Assembly (NCBI GenBank): GCA_016199745.1
Contig: JACQFZ010000049.1
Span: forward strand, 1-64,000
Length of the DNA stretch: 64,000 bases
From: Gammaproteobacteria bacterium
GTDB taxonomy: Bacteria; Pseudomonadota; Gammaproteobacteria; Acidiferrobacterales; Sulfurifustaceae
Direction of reading: 5' to 3'
Position 1 is the first letter of the stretch, and each line of letters opens with the position of its first letter. Under the pieces are notes generated by a model. That model searched no databases and was not told the DNA's origin. It worked only from the letters and a program-made list of their open reading frames with translations. Both the position numbers and the translations under genes were made by a program. This document shows, one piece after another, positions 25,937 to 36,132 of this stretch.

Positions 25937-27393
25937 TGTCGCTCGAATTGCTTGCCAACGAGTTGCGCGCACCTTGGGTCGGACCGGACGTTCGTTTCAC
26001 CGGCGTCGGTACTGACACGCGTACCTTACAAAAGGGCGATCTGTTCGTCGCCTTGACCGGCCCCAACTTCGACGGCCACCACTTTTTGGCGCAAGCGATG
26101 GCGAAGGGCGCGGTCGCGGCGTTGGTCGCGCGCGAGCTCGATACCGCGCTGCCGTATGTGCATGTCGCCGACACTCGACTCGCGCTCGGCGAGTTCGCGG
26201 CGTTTTGGCGTCGCCAATTCAATATCCCGGTGGTCGCTGTTACCGGCAGCAACGGCAAGACCACCGTCAAAGAAATGATCGGCAGCATCTTGGCGCAGGT
26301 CGGCCCGGTTTGCGTGACTCGCGGCAACTACAACAACGATATCGGTTTGCCGCTGACGTTATTGCGTCTGCGCAGCAGTGATCGCACCGCGGTGATCGAG
26401 ATGGGCATGAACCATCGCGGCGAGATCGACTACTTGTCGCGTCTGACGCAGCCGACGGTGGCGCTCATCAACAACGCCGCCGAAGCGCACCTCGCCGGTC
26501 TCGGCAGTCTCGATCAGGTGGCGCGTTCGAAGGGCGAAATTTTTATGGGCCTGGCCAAGGACGGTGTGGCCATTCTCAACGCCGATGATCCTTACCTCGG
26601 ACTGTGGCGCTCGCTAGCGGCGCCGCGCAAGTGCCTGACATTCGGTTTGGACCATCCTGCGGATTTCACGGCGCAGTATCAGTTGAGCACCGCGGGTAGC
26701 GCCATCCAGATGCAAACCCCCCACGGAGAGGTCGAAATGCGCATTGCGTTGATCGGCAAACACAACGTGTTGAACGCCCTTGCCGCGGCGGCGGCGTCAT
26801 TGAGCGCCGGTGCCACCGCTGCCGATGTGATCAAAGGATTGGAAAAACTCCAAGCCATCTCCGGTCGGCTCGAGTTCAAAGCCGGCCTCAGCGGCGCGCG
26901 CGTGATTGACGACACGTACAACGCCAATCCCGGTTCAGTCACCGCCGGCCTGCAAGTGTTGCGCGAATCGAGGGGCGAACGCGTGCTGGTGCTCGGCGAT
27001 ATGGGCGAGCTCGGACCGTCGGCACCCGACATTCATCGGCGCATCGGCGAGTTGGCGCAGCATCTCGGCATCGATCGGCTATATGCGCTCGGCGAGCTCA
27101 GTGCGCTCGCGGTCGAACGCTTCGGTAAAGGCGGCAAGCATTTCCGCGCGCGCGAGGCGTTGATCGAGGCGCTGGTCGATTGCATGCACGGCGATATGAC
27201 GTTGCTGGTGAAGGGATCTCGCATGATGCAGATGGAGAAGGTTGTTGCTGGGATTATTCAGCAGCCCGATCTTATGAAGGTCGCCGCTCACCTCGCGGGA
27301 GAGGGGAGCGCGGGCGCGAAGGAAGTCGAGCGGTCGTCGGTTTCCTCCTCTTCTCATAGCTCCTCCACGAGTGGGGAGGGAGAGACGGAATGA
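25933..27393 (+). CDS. murF: UDP-MurNAc-tripeptide--D-Ala-D-Ala ligase MurF
   Basis: This 486-residue Mur ligase completes the UDP-MurNAc-pentapeptide. P-loop AVTGSNGKTTVKEMI is near residue 105, followed by GNYNNDIGLPLTLL and MGMNHRGEIDYL, all typical of MurF. The natural end of the fold is near KGSRMMQMEKVVAGI; after that comes a 35-residue low-complexity tail (SSVSSSSHSSSTSGEGETE) that appears derived from a degenerate CCTCC/GGGGAGGG repeat (27335-27390). Start is at tandem ATGs 25933/25936. Confidence 0.96.
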   Translation: MMSLELLANELRAPWVGPDVRFTGVGTDTRTLQKGDLFVALTGPNFDGHHFLAQAMAKGAVAALVARELDTALPYVHVADTRLALGEFAAFWRRQFNIPVVAVTGSNGKTTVKEMIGSILAQVGPVCVTRGNYNNDIGLPLTLLRLRSSDRTAVIEMGMNHRGEIDYLSRLTQPTVALINNAAEAHLAGLGSLDQVARSKGEIFMGLAKDGVAILNADDPYLGLWRSLAAPRKCLTFGLDHPADFTAQYQLSTAGSAIQMQTPHGEVEMRIALIGKHNVLNALAAAAASLSAGATAADVIKGLEKLQAISGRLEFKAGLSGARVIDDTYNANPGSVTAGLQVLRESRGERVLVLGDMGELGPSAPDIHRRIGELAQHLGIDRLYALGELSALAVERFGKGGKHFRAREALIEALVDCMHGDMTLLVKGSRMMQMEKVVAGIIQQPDLMKVAAHLAGEGSAGAKEVERSSVSSSSHSSSTSGEGETE

Positions 27394-27422
27394 AAACACT
27401 TTTAATAACTGGAGCCACCTAA

Positions 27423-28505
27423 TTGCTCTACTACCTGTTTGAGCGCTTAGCGACCGAGTTCTCGATTTTCAATGTCTTTCGCTATCTCACCTTTCGCGCG
27501 ATCTTGGGCGTGATCACGGCGCTCGTGATCTCGTGGTGTATCGGTCCGGTCGTCATCCGCCGATTGGTCTATCGGCAGATGGGTCAGGCGATCCGCAAAG
27601 ACGGGCCGCAAAGCCATTTGTCCAAGGTCGGCACACCGACCATGGGCGGGGCGATGATCCTGATCGCGGTGTTCGTCGCCACGTTATTGTGGGCCGATCT
27701 GCGCAATCGTTTTGTCTGGGTCGTCTTGTTGGTAACGCTCGCCTTCGGCGCGATCGGTTGGGTCGACGATTACAAAAAGGTCATCAACAAAGATCCGAAA
27801 GGGTTGGCCGCCAAGTGGAAGTTTTTCTGGCAGACCGTATTCGGTTTCGGCGCTGCTACTTTTCTGTACCTGACGGCGCAGACACCGGCGGAGACCGGCT
27901 TATTGGTGCCGCTGTTGAAGGATGTGATCGTGCCGCTCGGCCCGGTGTACATCCTGCTGAGCTACTGCGTGATCGTCGGCAGCAGCAACGCCGTTAACTT
28001 CACCGACGGTCTCGACGGCTTGGCGATCATGCCGTCGGCGCTGGTCGCCGCCGGTCTCGGTGTGTTCGCCTACGTCACCGGTCACGCCAACTTCTCGGCG
28101 TACTTAGGATTTCCGCACATCGCCGGTGTCGGCGAAGTGCTGATCATCTGCGCCGCCATCGTCGGCGCCGGCCTCGGCTTCCTCTGGTTCAACACCTATC
28201 CGGCGATGGTGTTCATGGGCGACATCGGCGCGCTCGCGCTCGGTGCGGCACTCGGCGCCATTGCCGTGGTCGTACGTCAGGAACTGGTGTTGTTCATCAT
28301 GGGCGGCGTGTTCGTGATGGAGATGGTGTCGGTCATCTTACAAGTGGTGTCGTTCAAGCTCACCGGCAAGCGCATCTTCCGGATGGCGCCGTTGCACCAC
28401 CATTTTGAATTGAAGGGTTGGCCGGAACCGCGCGTGATCGTGCGCTTCTGGATCATTTCACTGATCCTGGTCTTGATCGGTTTGGCGACGTTGAAGATTC
28501 GGTAA
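27423..28505 (+). CDS. mraY: Phospho-MurNAc-pentapeptide transferase MraY
   Basis: This 360-residue integral membrane enzyme makes lipid I by linking phospho-MurNAc-pentapeptide to undecaprenyl phosphate. There are ten predicted helices. Catalytic motifs: [18 protein letters not shown] and [11 protein letters not shown] (Asp residues), and the late [13 protein letters not shown] loop. Translation starts at a TTG (27423) in a sequence with GGAGCCACC 9 bp ahead. It overlaps murD by 1 bp (TAATG). Confidence 0.97.
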   Translation: MLYYLFERLATEFSIFNVFRYLTFRAILGVITALVISWCIGPVVIRRLVYRQMGQAIRKDGPQSHLSKVGTPTMGGAMILIAVFVATLLWADLRNRFVWVVLLVTLAFGAIGWVDDYKKVINKDPKGLAAKWKFFWQTVFGFGAATFLYLTAQTPAETGLLVPLLKDVIVPLGPVYILLSYCVIVGSSNAVNFTDGLDGLAIMPSALVAAGLGVFAYVTGHANFSAYLGFPHIAGVGEVLIICAAIVGAGLGFLWFNTYPAMVFMGDIGALALGAALGAIAVVVRQELVLFIMGGVFVMEMVSVILQVVSFKLTGKRIFRMAPLHHHFELKGWPEPRVIVRFWIISLILVLIGLATLKIR

Positions 28506-29857
28506 TGTTGGCAATGGCAAAGACAGCGATGAAGAAGCGTGCACTGGTGGTGGGCCTCGGGTTCACGGGCGCGACCTGCGTGCGTTATTTACTGAAGCAA
28601 GGTTACGACGTCGTCGGCGTCGATACGCGTCGGCAACCGCCGAATCTCCACGAGCTGCAGCGCGAATTCCCGAACGTAGTGCTGCACACCGGTGGTCTCG
28701 ACGAACGTTTGTTACGCGATCATGACTTACTGGTCGTTAGCCCCGGGGTGTCGTTGAAAGAGCCGGCGATTGCGCAAGCGATCGCTGCCGGTAGCGAAGT
28801 GGTCGGCGACATCGAGCTGTTCGCGCGCGCTGCCAAAGCGCCGGTGTTGGCCATTACCGGCGCCAACGGCAAGAGCACGGTGACGTCGTTGGTTGGAACA
28901 ATGTGCCAGATTGCCGGCCTCAATACGAAAGTCGGCGGCAACATTGGTGTCGCGGCGCTGTCATTGCTCGGCCCGCGTGAGCCGCACGTGTACGTGCTGG
29001 AGCTGTCGAGCTTTCAGTTGGAGACCACGTCGAGCTTGAATGCGCGTGCGGCGACGGTGCTCAACATTACCCCCGACCATATGGACCGCTACGCCGACAT
29101 TAACGATTATGCCGCCGCTAAAGCGCGCATTTTTCGCGGCGACGGCTTGATGGTGCTCAACGCCGACGACGCGATCGTGCAGCAGTTGGTCCAGCCGGCG
29201 CGGCGGGTCGCGCGTTTCTGTTTAGGCGAGCCGTCGTCATCGATTGACTATGGTCTGCAGCAACGCAACGGTGAAACTTGGTTGGTGCATGGCGACGAGC
29301 CGATCCTGCGCGCGGTCGACGTGCCGCTGCCGGGAAGTCACAACTTGGCGAATGTGTTGGCGGCGTTGGCACTGACCGATGCGCTCAATGTTCCGCGCGC
29401 GGCGCAAGTGGCGGCGGTGCGCGCGTTCAAAGGCTTGCCGCATCGCACCGAGTTGGTCGGCGAACGCGATGGTGTGCGCTGGATCAACGATTCGAAGGGC
29501 ACGAACGTCGGTGCGACCGCGGCGGCATTGAACGGTATGACGGCGCCGGTGGTGTTGATCGCCGGCGGCGACGGCAAAGGTGCTGACTTCAGCGAGCTCA
29601 AGGACGTTTGCGCCGCGCATGCGCGCGCCGTCGTCCTCATCGGCCGCGACGCCGCCAAGATCGAGGCGGCGCTGCAGGGCGTCGTACCGACGCAGCACGC
29701 ACACGATATGAAAGAGGCGGTACGCGCGGCGCACGCGTTCGCCCAGCCGGGCGATATCGTCTTGCTGTCGCCGGCGTGCGCCAGTCTCGATATGTACAAG
29801 AACTACGAGCATCGCGGCGCGACCTTCCGCGCCGCCGTCGAGGAGCTGCTCCGATGA
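28505..29857 (+). CDS. murD: UDP-MurNAc-L-alanine--D-glutamate ligase MurD
   Basis: This 450-residue Mur ligase adds D-Glu. The N-terminal UDP-binding part starts ALVVGLGFTGATCVRYLL; P-loop is AITGANGKSTVTSLV; the Mg-binding LELSSFQLE and the NDSKGTN and LLSPACASLDMYKNYEHRG blocks identify MurD specifically. The start is placed at ATG 28505 in the TAATG junction with mraY, rather than an in-frame ATG inside mraY. Confidence 0.97.
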   Translation: MLAMAKTAMKKRALVVGLGFTGATCVRYLLKQGYDVVGVDTRRQPPNLHELQREFPNVVLHTGGLDERLLRDHDLLVVSPGVSLKEPAIAQAIAAGSEVVGDIELFARAAKAPVLAITGANGKSTVTSLVGTMCQIAGLNTKVGGNIGVAALSLLGPREPHVYVLELSSFQLETTSSLNARAATVLNITPDHMDRYADINDYAAAKARIFRGDGLMVLNADDAIVQQLVQPARRVARFCLGEPSSSIDYGLQQRNGETWLVHGDEPILRAVDVPLPGSHNLANVLAALALTDALNVPRAAQVAAVRAFKGLPHRTELVGERDGVRWINDSKGTNVGATAAALNGMTAPVVLIAGGDGKGADFSELKDVCAAHARAVVLIGRDAAKIEAALQGVVPTQHAHDMKEAVRAAHAFAQPGDIVLLSPACASLDMYKNYEHRGATFRAAVEELLR

Positions 29858-31017
29858 GCCGCGTGCTGACCGCCGACGATACACGCGCCGCCGGCCGCGC
29901 CCGCGCTCCGTGGGACTACACGCTAATCGGCGCGGTGCTGGCGCTGGCGTCGTTCGGGTTGGTAATGGTGCACTCGGCGTCGGTCGACTATGCCACGCGT
30001 ACCCAAGGCAGCAGCCTGTATTTTCTGCTGCATCACGGATTTTATCTATTCATCGGCGCCATCTTCGCCGCCTTCGCCGTACGCACCCGCGTGAGCTGGT
30101 GGGCTGCTGCCGGTCCGTACTTATTATTAGTCGGGCTGGTGTTGCTGGTGGTGGTGCTGTTGCCCGGTATCGGCATGAACGTCAACGGCAGCTCGCGCTG
30201 GTTACGCTTAGGGCTGATAACGGTGCAGCCGTCCGAATTCATGAAGCTGTTCATCGTCGCCTACGTTGCCGGCTATCTCGTACGCAAGCAGGAAGAGCTC
30301 AAAAAATTCACGCGCGGCATCTTGATGATCGGCATCGTCGTCGCCATGGTCGGCATTCTGCTGTTGCTGGAACCTGATCTCGGCAGTGTCGTCGTCATTA
30401 GCATTACCGTGTTGACGATGTTGTTCCTCGGCGGCGTCCGTTTCTGGCACTTCATGCTCGTCGTCGGTGCCGGTGCCGTTGGTGTCGTCGCGCTGACATT
30501 GATCGCGCCGTACCGCATGAACCGCGTGACCAGTTTCCTCGATCCGTGGGCCGATCCGTTCGGTACCGGCTTTCAGCTGGTGCAGGCGTTGATCGCGTTC
30601 GGTCGCGGTGAGTGGTTCGGCGTCGGTCTCGGCGCGAGCGTGCAGAAGTTGTCGTACTTGCCGGCGGCACATACCGATTTCTTAATGGCGGTGATCGCCG
30701 AAGAGCTCGGTCTCATGGGCGTGCTCACGGTGATCGGACTCATCGGTGTGATAACGCTGCGTGCCTTCGCCATCGCTCGTCAGGCGGAGGCCGCCGGCCA
30801 GCTCTATGGCGCACGTCTGGCGCAGGGGCTCGGCATGCTGCTGTCGACGCAAGCGATGATCAATCTTGGCGTGAACATGGGACTGCTGCCGACCAAGGGG
30901 CTGACCTTGCCGTTCTTGAGCTACGGCGGTTCGAGCATCGTCGTCTGTTCGATCGCCGCCGGCTTACTGCTGATGATCGAACGCGAATCGCGCGGCCTCG
31001 TATGGGGGCGCCATTGA
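29854..31017 (+). CDS. ftsW: Septal glycosyltransferase FtsW
   Basis: This 387-residue SEDS-family polymerase works with FtsI to build septal glycan strands. About ten membrane helices. Family landmarks: LVMVHSASV near the start, NGSSRWLRLG with QPSEFMKLF, the long loop containing the catalytic Asp (FLDPWADPFGTGFQLVQALIAFGRG), and NLGVNMGLLPTKGLTLPFLSYGGSS. Start at 29854 overlaps murD by 4 bp (ATGA). Confidence 0.96.
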   Translation: MSRVLTADDTRAAGRARAPWDYTLIGAVLALASFGLVMVHSASVDYATRTQGSSLYFLLHHGFYLFIGAIFAAFAVRTRVSWWAAAGPYLLLVGLVLLVVVLLPGIGMNVNGSSRWLRLGLITVQPSEFMKLFIVAYVAGYLVRKQEELKKFTRGILMIGIVVAMVGILLLLEPDLGSVVVISITVLTMLFLGGVRFWHFMLVVGAGAVGVVALTLIAPYRMNRVTSFLDPWADPFGTGFQLVQALIAFGRGEWFGVGLGASVQKLSYLPAAHTDFLMAVIAEELGLMGVLTVIGLIGVITLRAFAIARQAEAAGQLYGARLAQGLGMLLSTQAMINLGVNMGLLPTKGLTLPFLSYGGSSIVVCSIAAGLLLMIERESRGLVWGRH

Positions 31018-32090
31018 GCGGCGTCATGATCATGGCCGGCGGCACCGGCGGTCACGTGTTTCCCGGTCTCGCGGTGGCGCGGCGCTTGCGTGCGCAACAA
31101 GTACCGGTGATGTGGCTCGGCACCCGCGAAGGTTTAGAAGCGCGCGTGGTGCCGGCAGCGGCGCCCGATATCGATATGGAATGGATCACGATTCGCAGCG
31201 TGCGCGGCGGTGGTGTATTGCGTTGGTTGGCGTTGCCGTGGCGCATGGCGCGGGCGATGGCGCAGGCGTTCGCGGTGTTACGTCGGCGGCGACCGCAAGT
31301 GGTGTTGTCGATGGGCGGTTTTGTCGCCGGCCCCGGCGGATTAGTGGCCTGGCTCACACGCACGCCGCTGTTGATTCATGAGCAGAACGCGATCCCCGGC
31401 ATGACGAATAAATGGCTGGCGTTGTTCGCGCGCCAAGTGCTTACCGGTTTTCCGATCACCTTCGGTAATCACAAACGCGTGCGCCACGTCGGTAATCCGG
31501 TACGCGCCGAAATCGCCCGTCTGCCGGATCCGACGGCGCGCTTCATCGGCCGCCAGGGCGCATTGCGCTTGCTGGTCGTCGGCGGCAGCTTGGGGGCGAC
31601 GGCGTTGAATCAGGTGGTGCCGCAAGCCTTGCGCGCACTGAATGCAACCGCGCGGCCCGAGGTGTGGCATCAATGTGGACGCGATTCGGTGGTCAAGGTT
31701 GAACAGGCCTACGGCGATGTGCCGGCGAAAGTGCTGTCGTTTATCGACGATATGGCGGCGGCGTATGCCTGGGCCGATGTCGTTCTGTGTCGTGCCGGCG
31801 CGATGACGGTTGCTGAGCTTGCTGCCGCCGGTCTCGGCGCCATCCTCGTACCGTATCCGCATGCGGTCGATGATCATCAGACGGCCAATGCGCGCTTTTT
31901 GGTAGATCGCGGCGCTGCCGTATTAGTGCAACAACGCGAGCTCATGGCCGAGCGGTTGGTGGAGTTGCTGCAGACATTCAGCGCCGATCGGCAAGCCTTA
32001 TTAAAGATGGCGCAAGCGGCACGTGCCTGCAGCTTGCCGACCGCCGACGATACGGTGGCGCAGCTGTGTCTGGAGGTGTGCCATGCGTGA
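31014..32090 (+). CDS. murG: Lipid II synthase MurG
   Basis: This 358-residue GT-B glycosyltransferase adds GlcNAc to lipid I. The G-loop [21 protein letters not shown] begins the protein; [20 protein letters not shown] and [14 protein letters not shown] are canonical donor/acceptor motifs. The start chosen is TTG 31014 in a TTGA overlap with ftsW, preceded by GGGGG at 31004-31008. ATG 31002 (four codons earlier) is equally possible. It overlaps murC by 8 bp. Confidence 0.96.
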   Translation: MSGVMIMAGGTGGHVFPGLAVARRLRAQQVPVMWLGTREGLEARVVPAAAPDIDMEWITIRSVRGGGVLRWLALPWRMARAMAQAFAVLRRRRPQVVLSMGGFVAGPGGLVAWLTRTPLLIHEQNAIPGMTNKWLALFARQVLTGFPITFGNHKRVRHVGNPVRAEIARLPDPTARFIGRQGALRLLVVGGSLGATALNQVVPQALRALNATARPEVWHQCGRDSVVKVEQAYGDVPAKVLSFIDDMAAAYAWADVVLCRAGAMTVAELAAAGLGAILVPYPHAVDDHQTANARFLVDRGAAVLVQQRELMAERLVELLQTFSADRQALLKMAQAARACSLPTADDTVAQLCLEVCHA

Positions 32091-33486
32091 TCGCGTCAGG
32101 CGCGTGCACTTCGTCGGCATCGGTGGCGTCGGAATGTGCGGCATCGCCGAAGTGTTGCACAACCAGGGTTATGAAGTATCCGGTTCGGATGCGCGCGAGA
32201 GCGCCAACACGCGTCGTTTGCAGCAACTGGGCGTCACCGTACGCATCGGCCATGTCGCCGATTGGGTGAAGGGCGTCGACGTGGTTGTCATCTCGTCGGC
32301 GGTCACCAACGACAACCCGGAAGTGGTGGCGGCCCGTGCCGCCAAGGTCCCGGTGATTCCACGTGCGGAGATGCTGGGTGAATTGATGAAGCTGCAGCGT
32401 GGCATTGCCATCGCCGGCACGCATGGCAAGACCACGACCACGAGCTTGGTAGCGAGCTGCCTCGCGGAGGGTGGGATCGATCCGACCTTCGTCATCGGCG
32501 GTCGCTTGAACAGCGCCGGCACCCACGCGCGTCTCGGTCGCGGCGAATACTTGGTCGCCGAAGCCGACGAATCGGACGCGTCGTTCCTGCATCTAACGCC
32601 GTTCATGGCGGTCGTCACCAACATCGATGCCGACCACATGGAAACCTACGGCGGCGACTTCGAAAAGTTGAAGCAAACCTTCGTCGACTTTCTGCACAAT
32701 TTGCCGTTCTACGGGTTGGCGGTGTTGTGCACCGATGATCCGGTCGTGCGCGACATTCTGCCGGCGGTGCACAAACCCGTGCGTACCTACGGCATCGATT
32801 CGGCGGCCGACGTGCGGGCGCACGACGTGCGCCAAGACGGATTGCAGATGAGCTTCCGTGTGAGCTTGCCGGGCGCGCCCAACTGGGCCGAGATCACGGT
32901 TAATCATCCCGGCCGGCATACCGTATTGAATACGCTCGCCGCCATCACCGTCGCGCACGCGCTCGAGATTAAAAAAGAGGCGATCGTGCGCGCGCTCGCG
33001 CAATTCGGCGGCATCGGTCGGCGTTTCCAAATCAACGGCCGCGTTACTGTCGACGGCGGCGATGTCATTCTGGTCGACGATTACGGCCATCATCCGCGCG
33101 AGCTCGCCGTCACTATCGCCGCCGCGCGCGGTGCATGGCCGGAGCGGCGCTTGGTGGTGGTGTTCCAACCGCATCGTTACACGCGCACACGCGATCTGCT
33201 CGACGACTTCAGCGCCGTGCTGAGCGAACTCGACGTGTTGTTGTTGACCGAGGTTTACGCGGCCGGCGAAGCACCGATCAGCGGCGCCGATGGTCGGGCG
33301 CTGGCACGGGCAATCCGCACGCGCGGCCGCACCGATCCTATCTTCGTTGCCGATGTGCAGACGTTGCCGGAAGCCCTGCAAGGCGTGCTGCGAGCGAATG
33401 ACGTGGTATTGACGCTCGGCGCCGGCAGCATCGGTCAAGTCGCGGCGAGCTTGGCGGACGCGTTGTCGACCGGGAGGGCTGAATGA
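32083..33486 (+). CDS. murC: UDP-N-acetylmuramate--L-alanine ligase MurC
   Basis: This 467-residue Mur ligase adds the first amino acid of the stem peptide. [24 protein letters not shown] is the Rossmann UDP-binding start; P-loop [23 protein letters not shown] and DDYGHHPRE are MurC-specific. Start ATG 32083 lies inside the end of murG after TGGAGGTG. The stop overlaps the murB ATG (ATGA). Confidence 0.97.
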   Translation: MRDRVRRVHFVGIGGVGMCGIAEVLHNQGYEVSGSDARESANTRRLQQLGVTVRIGHVADWVKGVDVVVISSAVTNDNPEVVAARAAKVPVIPRAEMLGELMKLQRGIAIAGTHGKTTTTSLVASCLAEGGIDPTFVIGGRLNSAGTHARLGRGEYLVAEADESDASFLHLTPFMAVVTNIDADHMETYGGDFEKLKQTFVDFLHNLPFYGLAVLCTDDPVVRDILPAVHKPVRTYGIDSAADVRAHDVRQDGLQMSFRVSLPGAPNWAEITVNHPGRHTVLNTLAAITVAHALEIKKEAIVRALAQFGGIGRRFQINGRVTVDGGDVILVDDYGHHPRELAVTIAAARGAWPERRLVVVFQPHRYTRTRDLLDDFSAVLSELDVLLLTEVYAAGEAPISGADGRALARAIRTRGRTDPIFVADVQTLPEALQGVLRANDVVLTLGAGSIGQVAASLADALSTGRAE

Positions 33487-34427
33487 TGGGGCTGCGACGC
33501 AACCCACCCCCACCCTCATTCCCTCCCCCTGAGGGGGAGGGAGGCGAGCCGTTGCTGCGCGGTCAACTGCTTAAAAATGAGCCGATGGCGCGCCATACGA
33601 GCTGGCGTGTCGGCGGTCCAGTCGATCGTTTTTACGTGCCGGCCGATGTCGACGATCTGGCGGCGTTTTTGCGAACGTTGCCGGCTGACGAGGCCATCCA
33701 TTGGGTGGGCTTGGGCAGCAACTTATTAGTTCGCGATGGCGGCGTGCGCGGCACCGTGATCGTTACCAGCGGCGCGCTCGGCGGGCTGAAAGTGCTGGCG
33801 CCCGAGCGCGTGCGGGCTGAGGCCGGCGTCGCTTGTGCCAAGCTCGCGCGCTTGTGCGTTAACCAAGGTTTGAGCGGCGCCGAATTCATGGCCGGCATTC
33901 CCGGCACCGTCGGCGGCGCGTTGGCAATGAACGCCGGTGCGCACGGTGGCGAGACCTGGAGCTTCGTCGAGGCGGTCGAAACGGTCGATCGCGCCGGCGT
34001 GCTGCGGCAGCGTACCGCCGCCGAATACCAAGTCACCTATCGGCGCGTGCAGGGCCCGACGAACGAATGGTTTATCGCCGGTCACTTTCGTTTCCCCAAG
34101 GACACGAAACAAGAAGGTCGCGGTCTGATTCGACGCTTGCTGGCGCGCCGCGGCGCAACTCAACCGACGCAGCTGCCGAACGCCGGTTCGATCTTCAAGA
34201 ATCCGCCGAACGATCATGCCGCACGGTTGATCGAGGCTTGCGGTTTGAAGGGCGCGCGCGTTGGCGCCGCCGCCGTGTCCGAATTGCATGCGAACTTTAT
34301 CGTCAATACCGGCGGCGCTCGTGCCGCCGATATCGAGCGGCTGATCGCGCTGGTGCAGGCGGAAGTTGAAACCAAACAAGGGGTGCACCTCGAGACCGAG
34401 GTGCGGGTCATTGGTGAAGCGGTATGA
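33483..34427 (+). CDS. murB: UDP-N-acetylenolpyruvoylglucosamine reductase MurB
   Basis: This 314-residue FAD enzyme reduces UDP-GlcNAc-enolpyruvate to UDP-MurNAc with NADPH. Motifs: [29 protein letters not shown] (FAD), [22 protein letters not shown] and [10 protein letters not shown]. It is of the short MurB type. Oddity: residues ~5-22 ([18 protein letters not shown]) are encoded by a GC-rich palindrome (33520-33542) of the dispersed repeat family, so the N-terminus is probably a repeat insertion or a mis-called extension. The true fold starts near [17 protein letters not shown]; the internal Met in EPMARH at about residue 35 is a possible alternative start, though that would remove conserved residues before RHTSW. 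Confidence 0.95.
   Translation: MMGLRRNPPPPSFPPPEGEGGEPLLRGQLLKNEPMARHTSWRVGGPVDRFYVPADVDDLAAFLRTLPADEAIHWVGLGSNLLVRDGGVRGTVIVTSGALGGLKVLAPERVRAEAGVACAKLARLCVNQGLSGAEFMAGIPGTVGGALAMNAGAHGGETWSFVEAVETVDRAGVLRQRTAAEYQVTYRRVQGPTNEWFIAGHFRFPKDTKQEGRGLIRRLLARRGATQPTQLPNAGSIFKNPPNDHAARLIEACGLKGARVGAAAVSELHANFIVNTGGARAADIERLIALVQAEVETKQGVHLETEVRVIGEAV
33508..33545. repeat. GC-rich palindrome inside the murB 5' coding region
   Basis: TCCCTCCCCC (33520-33529) pairs with GGGGGAGGGA (33533-33542) around TGA, a perfect 10-bp arm, preceded by CACCCCCACCCTCAT as in the repeat at 3560-3580. It keeps the murB frame open. A strong hairpin so close to the start codon could reduce translation of murB. Confidence 0.75.
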
Positions 34428-35344
34428 ATAACAAACGATTTGGCAAAGTTGCCGTACTGATGGGTGGCCGCTCGGCGGAACGCGAGATCTCGCTGTTGAG
34501 CGGTAACGCGGTATTAGCGGCGTTGCGTCGCCAGGGCGTCGATGCGCATGCGTTCGACCCGGCGGAACGGCCGCTGGAAGATTTGCGGCGCGACGGTTTT
34601 GCGCGCGCCCATATCGCTTTGCACGGGCGCTTCGGCGAAGACGGCACGGTGCAGGGCGCGCTCGAGCTGCTCGGCCTTCCGTACACCGGCAGCGGCGTGA
34701 TGGCGTCGGCGATCGCGATGGACAAGTGGCGCACCAAGCTCATGTGGCAGGCGGTCGGTGTGCCGACGCCGCGCTATACGATGCTCGATGCCGACAGCGA
34801 TTTCGATGCCGTGGTCAAGAATTTGGGATTGCCGCTGATCGTGAAGCCGGCGTGCGAAGGATCCACCATCGGTTTGAGCAAAGTGACGACCGCGAAAGAT
34901 TTGCCGACGGCGTACCAACTTGCCGCACAACACGATCGTTTGGTGTTGGTCGAAGAGTTCATCGCCGGACAGGAACTGACCGCCGCGATTATCGGCGATA
35001 CCGCGTTGCCGCTGGTGCGCATCCAACCGATGGTCGAGTTGTACGACTACCAAGCGAAATATTTCTCCGATGACACGAAATATTTTTGTCCGAGCGGCCT
35101 GCCGGCCGAGCAGGAACGGACGATTCAACAGCAGGCGTTGCAGGCGTATCGCATCGTCGGTTGCGAAGGATGGGGCCGGGTCGATGTAATTTTGCACAGC
35201 TCCGGCAAGCCGTATTTTCTAGAGGTCAACACCTCGCCGGGAATGACCGGCCACAGTCTGGTGCCGATGGCGGCGAAGCAAGCCGGCATCGACTTCGACG
35301 AATTGGCGTTACGCATTTTGGAAACGAGCCATCGTGATCGCTGA
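34424..35344 (+). CDS. ddl: D-alanine--D-alanine ligase
   Basis: This 306-residue ATP-grasp ligase makes the D-Ala-D-Ala dipeptide used by MurF. Motifs: [17 protein letters not shown] at the N-terminus, [12 protein letters not shown], the ATP-binding [14 protein letters not shown] and [14 protein letters not shown] near the C-terminus. It corresponds to DdlB, the copy located in the dcw cluster. It overlaps murB by 4 bp and ftsQ by 11 bp. Confidence 0.97.
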   Translation: MNNKRFGKVAVLMGGRSAEREISLLSGNAVLAALRRQGVDAHAFDPAERPLEDLRRDGFARAHIALHGRFGEDGTVQGALELLGLPYTGSGVMASAIAMDKWRTKLMWQAVGVPTPRYTMLDADSDFDAVVKNLGLPLIVKPACEGSTIGLSKVTTAKDLPTAYQLAAQHDRLVLVEEFIAGQELTAAIIGDTALPLVRIQPMVELYDYQAKYFSDDTKYFCPSGLPAEQERTIQQQALQAYRIVGCEGWGRVDVILHSSGKPYFLEVNTSPGMTGHSLVPMAAKQAGIDFDELALRILETSHRDR

Positions 35345-36125
35345 ACGCGCTAACACGATCAATTACGCTGCGGTCGCGACGGCGCTGCGGTTCGTCATTG
35401 CGCTCGGATTTCTGGTGGCGTTTTCGTACGCTGCCGATTGGTTGTTGCGGGCGGAGAACTATCCGGTACGGGCGTTGTATTTCGAAGGTCCGTTCAAACA
35501 TGTCCAGCATCGCAAGCTCGAAGCGGCGGTGCTCAGTACCGTCCGCGGCAACTTTTTTCTGGTCGATTTGACCGCCGTGCGGCAACGGCTGGAGAGCGTG
35601 CCGTGGGTGCAGGGCGTCTCGGTGCGCCGCCGCTTTCCGCAGGACATCGTCGTCGAATTTACCGAGCAGCAATTGATCGCTCGTTGGGGCGACGCCGCCT
35701 GGGTGAATTCCAACGGTGAGGTGGTGCGGGTCGACGGTAGCGACTTGCCGACCGATCTGCCGCGTCTGGCCGGTCCTGATGGAACGGCGCCGCAGGTGCT
35801 GACCGCTTTTAGCGATTTTCAAGCGTCGCTGGCCAAGCTCAATCTTCGGTTGACGGGATTGAGCTTAACGGCGCGGCGTAGTTGGCGATTGGAGCTCGAT
35901 GGCGCGGCCGAAGGCGGCCCGCTGGTGCTGGTGCTCGATCACCAACAACCGCAGGCGCGACTGGAACGATTTGCGCAGGTCTACGGCGCAACGCTGGCCG
36001 AGCAGGCGCATGCGATCAAGCAAGTCGACCTGCGTTACACGAACGGGTTCGCGGTGGAATGGCGTGACCCGAATGCAGCAAGCGCGAGTACCGCAGAGGC
36101 GGCAGCCTCGCGCAACGAGGGTTAA
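35334..36125 (+). CDS. ftsQ: Cell division protein FtsQ
   Basis: This 263-residue bitopic protein links early and late divisome parts with FtsL and FtsB. One N-terminal membrane helix ([19 protein letters not shown]), then a POTRA domain ([15 protein letters not shown]...[17 protein letters not shown]) and the FtsQ beta domain ([22 protein letters not shown]). It starts with GTG inside ddl. ftsA follows after 7 bp. Confidence 0.95.
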   Translation: MIAERANTINYAAVATALRFVIALGFLVAFSYAADWLLRAENYPVRALYFEGPFKHVQHRKLEAAVLSTVRGNFFLVDLTAVRQRLESVPWVQGVSVRRRFPQDIVVEFTEQQLIARWGDAAWVNSNGEVVRVDGSDLPTDLPRLAGPDGTAPQVLTAFSDFQASLAKLNLRLTGLSLTARRSWRLELDGAAEGGPLVLVLDHQQPQARLERFAQVYGATLAEQAHAIKQVDLRYTNGFAVEWRDPNAASASTAEAAASRNEG

Positions 36126-36132
36126 CAAAAGA

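Noticed and set aside
32593-33519. 308-codon leftward ORF antisense to murC
   Set aside because: Shadow of murC in the GC-rich opposite frame.
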